Assembly: GCA_027924585.1 (NCBI GenBank)
Contig: BSBM01000050.1
Location: 3,534,001-3,598,000 of the forward strand
Origin: Larix kaempferi
Taxonomy: Eukaryota; Streptophyta; Pinopsida; Pinales; Pinaceae
Length of the DNA: 64,000 nt
Direction: 5' to 3'
In this document: piece by piece, positions 59,469 through 64,000 of the stretch
Numbering within the stretch: the first letter of the stretch is position 1
How the letters are laid out: each line of letters begins with the position of its first letter
The notes under the pieces: model-generated
What the model was told of the DNA's origin: nothing
The model's database searches: none
Seen by the model: the letters and a program-made list of their open reading frames with translations, nothing else
Program-made: the position numbers and the translations under genes

Positions 59469-59882
59469 TTATGTGTGTGCAATGTACCAATCTAAGATGA
59501 AGTTGGCCATGGAGTCGGCAACTGTGTTTACATCTCGTGGAATGTGCAGGTACTGAATGGACTTGAAGGACCTTTCCAGAAGACGGACTCATCTATAGAG
59601 ACAGAGTAGGGTAGGATCGTGGATGGTGTAGACTCGGTTAAGATGAGAGACCACTAGTTGAGAATCCAAGTGGATGACAACGTGGTCCATACCCAAAGAA
59701 ATAGCGTCAGTTAGGGTTCCAATGACTGCTTGATATTCCGCAGCATTGTTGGTCGTGAAACCTAGACACAATCGTCCTGAGCTGATAAGTTCACCAGTAG
59801 GTGAATAGAGTACCCAGGATGCTGAAGCAAGGTTTCGGGTATGCCGATTGGCGCCGTCCACGAATCCATAGCAAGTTTCCAT
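59469..59882 (-). pseudogene. Second (archaeal-type) RNase H of the Tat-like element
   Basis: An ATG at 59,882 opens a 138-codon RNase H frame with the active-site residues in place: GFVDGANRHTRNLAS (D), TNNAAEYQAVIG (E), VVIHLDSQLVVSHL (D) and VNTVADSMANFIL (D). A TGA at about 59,589 (RVRLLER expected) splits it, most simply a CGA change. It lies downstream of the integrase stop (60,015) across 132 bp. Tat-lineage elements are known for a second RNase H of this kind, usually described between the first RNase H and integrase. Its separate start and position here are unusual. Confidence 0.8.
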
Positions 59883-60014
59883 CTACACACGCAAACAGAA
59901 CATGGTATAAGAAACGAAACAAGACCTAAGCACGCAAAAATCAAAGCGTCACCCCACTCAAAAACACACACACGCCATGTACAATATATACAAAAGTACT
60001 TATGCGTGCAAGAC

Positions 60015-61335
60015 TCAGGCATAGTACCTCTTCAGGTAGAGCCCGTTGCGGGGCTCACCCAAAGATATCCCGTCGTAGTCTTCAAGCTCATAAGCTCCCT
60101 TCTCTAAGACGCATTTCAAGATGTAAGGTGCATGCCACATGGACTCAAACTTTCTTGCCCCCATCTTATCATGTTTTTGGACGTATGTGAGGACCAAATC
60201 TCCTTCCCTGTAGGCATGAGGTTCTACCGACTTGTCGTACTGCGCTTTGATGCATCTCTTATGAGATTTTTTGGCAAGAGAGGCATCTTGGTGAGTCTCA
60301 TCGAGCTTAGCTAGGTAGAGGAAACATTCTTCCTCGACAGTAGTGTTGGGGAGAAGTTCAATGGAGCGCTTGAGGTACGGAATCTTGCACTCAATAGGAA
60401 GGACATCCTCCAATCCATACACTAGTTGGAAGGGAGTAAATCTAGTGGCAGTTTTAACGGAAGTTCGACAGGCCCATAATGCTGAAAAGAGCATATTATG
60501 CCAGTTGGACTTGTGCGTACCCACCATACGTTGGACCATAGTTTTCAAGATTTTGTTAATGGCCTCAACCTATTTGTTGGACTGTGGGTAGTAGGGTGTT
60601 GATTTTTCGTGGCGAAAACCCAATCTATTGCTCAATTCCTCAACCATGTGGTTCTGAAAGTGAGAACCATGGTCGGTAAGTATAGAACGAGGAACTCCAA
60701 ACCGCACTATTACATGATTAAACATGAAGAGTGTGGCGGTCTTGCCGTTGTTCGTATATGTAGGCATTGCCTTGGCCCACTTTGTAAAGTAGTCCACAGC
60801 TACAATGACGTAACTATGCCCCCAATCGAGGTAGGCTTACAATGCATGAATTCAATGCCCCATTTAGCGAAGGGGTCAACGACAATAACTAGGTGTAAGG
60901 GGATGGGATGGGTGCGCTTTTTCGTATGAAAATGTCGACATGGAGAACATTTTTTTATGGCCTCGATACAATCTTTAAAGACAGACGTCCAATAATATCC
61001 CACCTGAAGAATCTTCTGGGCTGTAGCCATCCCAGAGAGATGACCGCCACAAGCCCCAGTGTGACAGTCATTTAGTATGTGTTCAGCCTCATCATGAGTC
61101 AGACAACGTTGAAGAATAGAATCGATACCACGGCGGTACAAAGTATCACTGATAATCAGGTAATACTTCGCATGTTGGCGTATTCGACAATGGTCGTCAC
61201 GAGATAATTGAGAGCTGAAACATTGGGTCTGAATATATAAAGTGATATCTCCATACCACGGATCAGACATACTGATAAGAAATAATGACTCATCCGGAAA
61301 AGAGTAATTGGGCTCAGGTTCTACATCAGTACGGG
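60015..61335 (-). pseudogene. Ty3/gypsy integrase (Tat-like)
   Basis: The zinc-binding part (HDEAEHILNDCHTGACGGHL, CSPCRHFH) is followed by the core: KWGIEFMHCKPTSIGG (aspartate expected where E stands), then DYFTKWAKAMPT, LTDHGSHFQNHM (D) and VEAINKILKTM (E). The C-terminal region (ALWACRTSVKTATRFTPFQL, LVYGLEDVLP, GDLVLTYVQKHDKMGARKFE, WHAPYILKCV, GLYLKRYYA) ends at 60,015. A 1-nt deletion near 60,800 and a TAG near 60,570 break it. Integrase inserts the element cDNA. Confidence 0.92.
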
Positions 61336-61759
61336 GAAGGTCGCAAATGAGCTCAGCAAACACCAAATACTTTTTAGACTTAGACTTCTCAAAAAGGAGA
61401 TTGAATTCCTGCAGTATCACGATCCAGCATGAATACTTTCCCCCAAGCACTTGACGTGTCAAAACGTGGTACATGGGGTTCGAATCGGTGATGATGGTGG
61501 TGGTACGAAGCAAAATGTAATGTCGAAACTTCTGCACGGTGATGACCACTGCGAGAGCAAGCTTCTCAACATGTGAATACCGAGTTTCAGCGTCAATAAG
61601 ACCTTCTCTGGCGTAGTATTTCACATGTTCTTGGGCGTTCTTGTCTTCCTGTACCAAAACCATAGCGATAGTGGTGTCGGAAGCAACGAGGTATAAAATG
61701 TAATCTCGATAGTAATTCAGCAATTGGAATAGAGGGGCATGCATGATGGCATGTTTCAA
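61336..61759 (-). pseudogene. First RNase H of the Tat-like element
   Basis: Typical gypsy RNase H: LFQLLNYYRDYILYLVASDT, AMVLVQEDKNAQEHVKYYAR, ETRYSHVEKLALAVVI, RTTTIITDSNPMYHVL and LGGKYSCWIVILQEFNL, then LVFAELICDLP. The D, E and D positions (ASDT, VEKL, TDSN) are kept. An in-frame TAA precedes it near 61,772, and the RT connection upstream is shortened, so a deletion lies at the RT-RNase H join. Confidence 0.9.
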
Positions 61760-62625
61760 ACTTTCAAAATATTATTGTGCTTGGAAGAGTGACGATGGAT
61801 TCCACCTTCAAGGGATCAATGCGAATCCCATATTTCGAGACGATAAACCCTAAGAGGATTCCTGACTCAACACAGAAAATACACTTATGAGGATTCAAAT
61901 GGATATTGTACCATCTGCATTTGAGGAAAACGACTGTCAGATGATCTATGTGGAACTCACGCTGCTTTGAATGGGCAGGGAGATCGTCCAAGTAAGGTTC
62001 CACAAAGTCCTTCACATCATGGAAGGCATACAACATGGCCCGCTGGAACATGGCACCAGCATTTTTAAGACCAAAAAGAAGTTTACGATACGCAAACGTT
62101 CCCCAAGGGAAAATGAATGCAGTCTTGTGTTGGTCGGCGGGGTGGATCTCAATCTGGTTGTATCCAAAAAATCCATCCATAAATGAAAAGATGACACTTC
62201 CGGCACAATTGTCGATAATCTGGTCAATAAAGGGAGTCGAATAGTTGTCCTTAGGACAAGCCTTGTTGAGATCCCGATAATTGACACAGACACAAATGGT
62301 ACCCTGTTTTTTAGTAACAAGGACGACGTTTGAGACCCATTCTGTCAATGGGACAAGGTAGATGAAGTCGGCCTTCAAGAGTTTCTCAATCTCTGCCTTG
62401 GTCGCCGCAGTCTTTCGAGGGTGTACCGGTCGCAATTTTTGGTGGACAGGTTTGACATCGAGATAGGTTTTGATTTCGTGTAAAGCAATGGTGGGGTATA
62501 TCCCAGGCATCTCCTCTTAGGTCCAAGTGAACACATCTCAGAATCGCTTGAATAAGGCCATATAAGCAATGACTTCTTCAGGGGAATACTTCTGGCCTAA
62601 CTGGATGTGTTCCACTACACCAGGA
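61760..62625 (-). pseudogene. Ty3/gypsy reverse transcriptase (Tat-like)
   Basis: The minus frame shows KLRPVHPRKTAATKAEIEKL, WVSNVVLVTKKQGTICVCV, NYRDLNKACPKDNYSTPFID, SFMDGFFGYNQIEIH (first aspartate), LLFGLKNAGAMFQRAM and EPYLDDLPAHSK, with the YLDD box intact, then FIVSKYGIRIDPLKVESIV. The frame ends at 61,764, short of the usual connection domain. Stops just upstream (about 62,517 and 62,543) interrupt DVFTWTxEEMPGI. It is the best-preserved RT active site in the window, but it is not functional as a polyprotein. Confidence 0.93.
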
Positions 62626-63179
62626 GTAACCGAAATGTCAATTGAAGTGGTAGGCTCAATGTTCGCAAGGATTCCTTTGGAGTCCATTTGAAACGTGAGT
62701 ATCGAGGACTAAGAGCCAGAGTAGACATCCGATGTAAAGATGGTGCTAATGCTATTCTCCACAGTATCCAAAAAGGGAAGGAAAGACGAACGATGATGGA
62801 GGTCTTCCCATGGAGGATCATCTACACTCATGATTTCCATAATGGACTCATCAAAATGAAAAGTACGTAGCAAGGGATTGGATGATGCCCGCTGTAGAGA
62901 ACAAGAGGTGGAAGCCACAGCTAAGTGGTCCTTCAATGCTGACTAGATAGCCTCGTATGTGAGATCAGCAGGTGACAGAGGCATCGTGTCTCCAATCAGG
63001 TGTGTGGTAGCTTCGTCAGGTACAAGCCATGAATCAATGGAGTTGGGGATAGATGAAATTTGTGAGGATATCATGTTCACCGTGGCAACATGATTTGGGG
63101 GATCCAAAGTAGGAAAGATGCCCATAAGGGATGAGTCCTTAAGGAGGCCGACCCCCACACTCTCATACTATTGCGAATA
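62626..63179 (-). pseudogene. Protease-RT linker of the Tat-like element
   Basis: The same minus frame stays mostly open between protease and RT (IFPTLDPPNHVATVNMISSQ, IMEIMSVDDPPWEDLHHRSS, FHFDESIMEIMSVDD) with stops at about 62,940 and 62,706. It has no known domain. Long linkers of this kind are usual in Tat-type elements. Confidence 0.7.
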
Positions 63180-63635
63180 TTATCCAATTGATGGAACGTT
63201 ATCTCCCAGGTGAGTAGCGGTGTCAATTGTGCAGAAATCTAGTTGGTCGACTGTGACAATTCGACCTTGATGAGGGAATTTTACTATGTGGAAGACAGAT
63301 GATGCAACCGCAGTCATGGCATAAAACCAATTACGACCAAGCAGAATGTTGTAATCTAACGGGGCAGTGACCACTTCCACGTTAATGGTTGCAGTCTTTC
63401 CCCCCAGCTCGACAGCTAAAGCTTGTAACATCCCATGAGGTTGAAATCCACGTCCATCGAATGCTCTCAAAGTGGTAGGAGAACGGTTCAACTCGGGAGA
63501 GCCAATGGACCTCCAGCATGAGATCGACATGACTGAATTAGAGGCACCTTTGTCCAAAACGGTACGATGGATTGTCTTCCCAACAATGTTTGTGGCAACT
63601 TGAAATGCCAGCTGATGGGAGAGCCTCGGTTTGAA
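63180..63635 (-). pseudogene. Retropepsin-type protease of the Tat-like element
   Basis: TVLDKGASNSVMSIS has the aspartate of the active site in a D-x-G-A context; FQPHGMLQALAVELGG, EVVTAPLDYNILLGRNWFY and the hydrophobic-G-R-N-W end follow. It cleaves the gag-pol polyprotein. A TAA at about 63,636 lies upstream in the frame and stops occur at about 63,180. Confidence 0.85.
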
Positions 63636-64000
63636 TTATTCTAGCCAGAACATGATGGTGTTCGATGAATCTGAGTCAACTGCACTGATGGCAACGAGGA
63701 GAGTCTTGTGCTGATTAGGAAAGTTTTGCAAGACCTTGAGCGTCGACATAGCACAAGGAGCTTGCGCTAGGTCCTCTATAATATTGTAATTCTGAGCAAC
63801 TTGAGCATTGGGATTAAAAATTGATTTTCTAATCATTCTCTTGGGTGGCCGCAACACTGACTCAAAAGAGGGCTTCTCAATGGTGAGAGGAGCACCTGGT
63901 ACAGTGACATCAGGCATCGAAGTGGAATATTTTTCAGTATTACTTCCAACAGGTTCCTTTGCCGGGATAGAGTCATGCGAACGAGAATGAGTGTTCAAGT
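63636..64000 (-). pseudogene. C-terminal gag region of the Tat-like element (runs off the window)
   Basis: The frame shows KRMIRKSIFNPNAQVAQ, QNYNIIEDLAQAPCAMSTL and LQNFPNQHKTLLVAISAVDS, the conserved segment directly before protease in Tat-type gag-pol. Nucleocapsid and 5' parts are beyond the right edge. Confidence 0.8.

Noticed and set aside
59883-60014. Intron joining integrase to the second RNase H
   Set aside because: A plausible acceptor (TGTAG before ATG) exists, but the two obvious donors, at the integrase end and at GGTGAGCC near 60,050, both put the RNase H out of frame.
1-64000. rRNA genes, centromeric or telomeric repeats, or a prokaryotic-type operon system
   Set aside because: No matching sequence was seen; the window is plant intergenic DNA dominated by transposable elements.

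Overview
This 64-kb window looks like intergenic DNA from a large plant nuclear genome. I found no intact protein-coding host gene. Nearly everything recognisable is a decayed transposable element: Ty1/copia and Ty3/gypsy LTR retrotransposons, LINEs with an endonuclease, reverse transcriptase and C-terminal RNase H, a CACTA-like MITE and a DNA-transposon-like insertion. These lie among AT-rich unassigned DNA and many minisatellites. Plant NLR-type leucine-rich repeat debris, a protein disulfide isomerase fragment and a plant-mobile-domain-like gene agree with a seed plant. A conifer-like gymnosperm is my best guess, from the style of decay and remembered similarity of the element proteins. That guess cannot be proved from the window.

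Layout. 1-10.65 kb: one minus-strand copia element (5' LTR about 10,411-10,653, primer-binding site, gag-protease, integrase, start of RT running off the left edge). It is split by a 7.26-kb insertion (1,345-8,600) flanked by an 8-bp duplication. The insertion itself carries a LINE ORF1 remnant, a gypsy integrase remnant, a tRNA-Val-like pseudogene, a 361-bp MITE and 40-bp tandem repeats near both ends. 10.65-22.5 kb: AT-rich unassigned DNA with tandem duplications. 22.54-26.8 kb: plus-strand LINE ORF2 with stops and frameshifts. 26.9-31.3 kb: AT-rich DNA with a 1-kb minisatellite. 31.28-33.43 kb: 3' half of a minus-strand copia element. 33.8-34.4 kb: an unidentified acidic ORF. 34.46-43.58 kb: non-coding gypsy-type elements with three related LTRs, one plus and two minus, giving a fold-back layout that includes a GC-rich palindromic 31-bp array. 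43.75-50 kb: PDI fragment, SINE-like tRNA head, two LRR fragments and a strikingly regular array of alternating inverted 11-mers. 50.67-53.96 kb: copia 3' half whose 3' UTR carries a 66-bp satellite. 54.85-64 kb: a Tat-lineage-like Ty3/gypsy element on the minus strand (3' LTR, spacer, second RNase H, integrase, RNase H, RT, protease, gag C-terminus) with a spliced-looking gene on the opposite strand.

How the parts relate. The polyproteins are identifiable, but most are dead. Several premature stops fit C-to-T decay of CAG or CGA codons, as expected for long-methylated plant DNA. The least ordinary features are the antisense plant-mobile-domain-like gene, the separate RNase H downstream of integrase in the Tat-like element, the hairpin arrays at 47.6-48.2 kb and 56.9-57.2 kb, and the 31-bp palindromic array at 39.0-39.4 kb.
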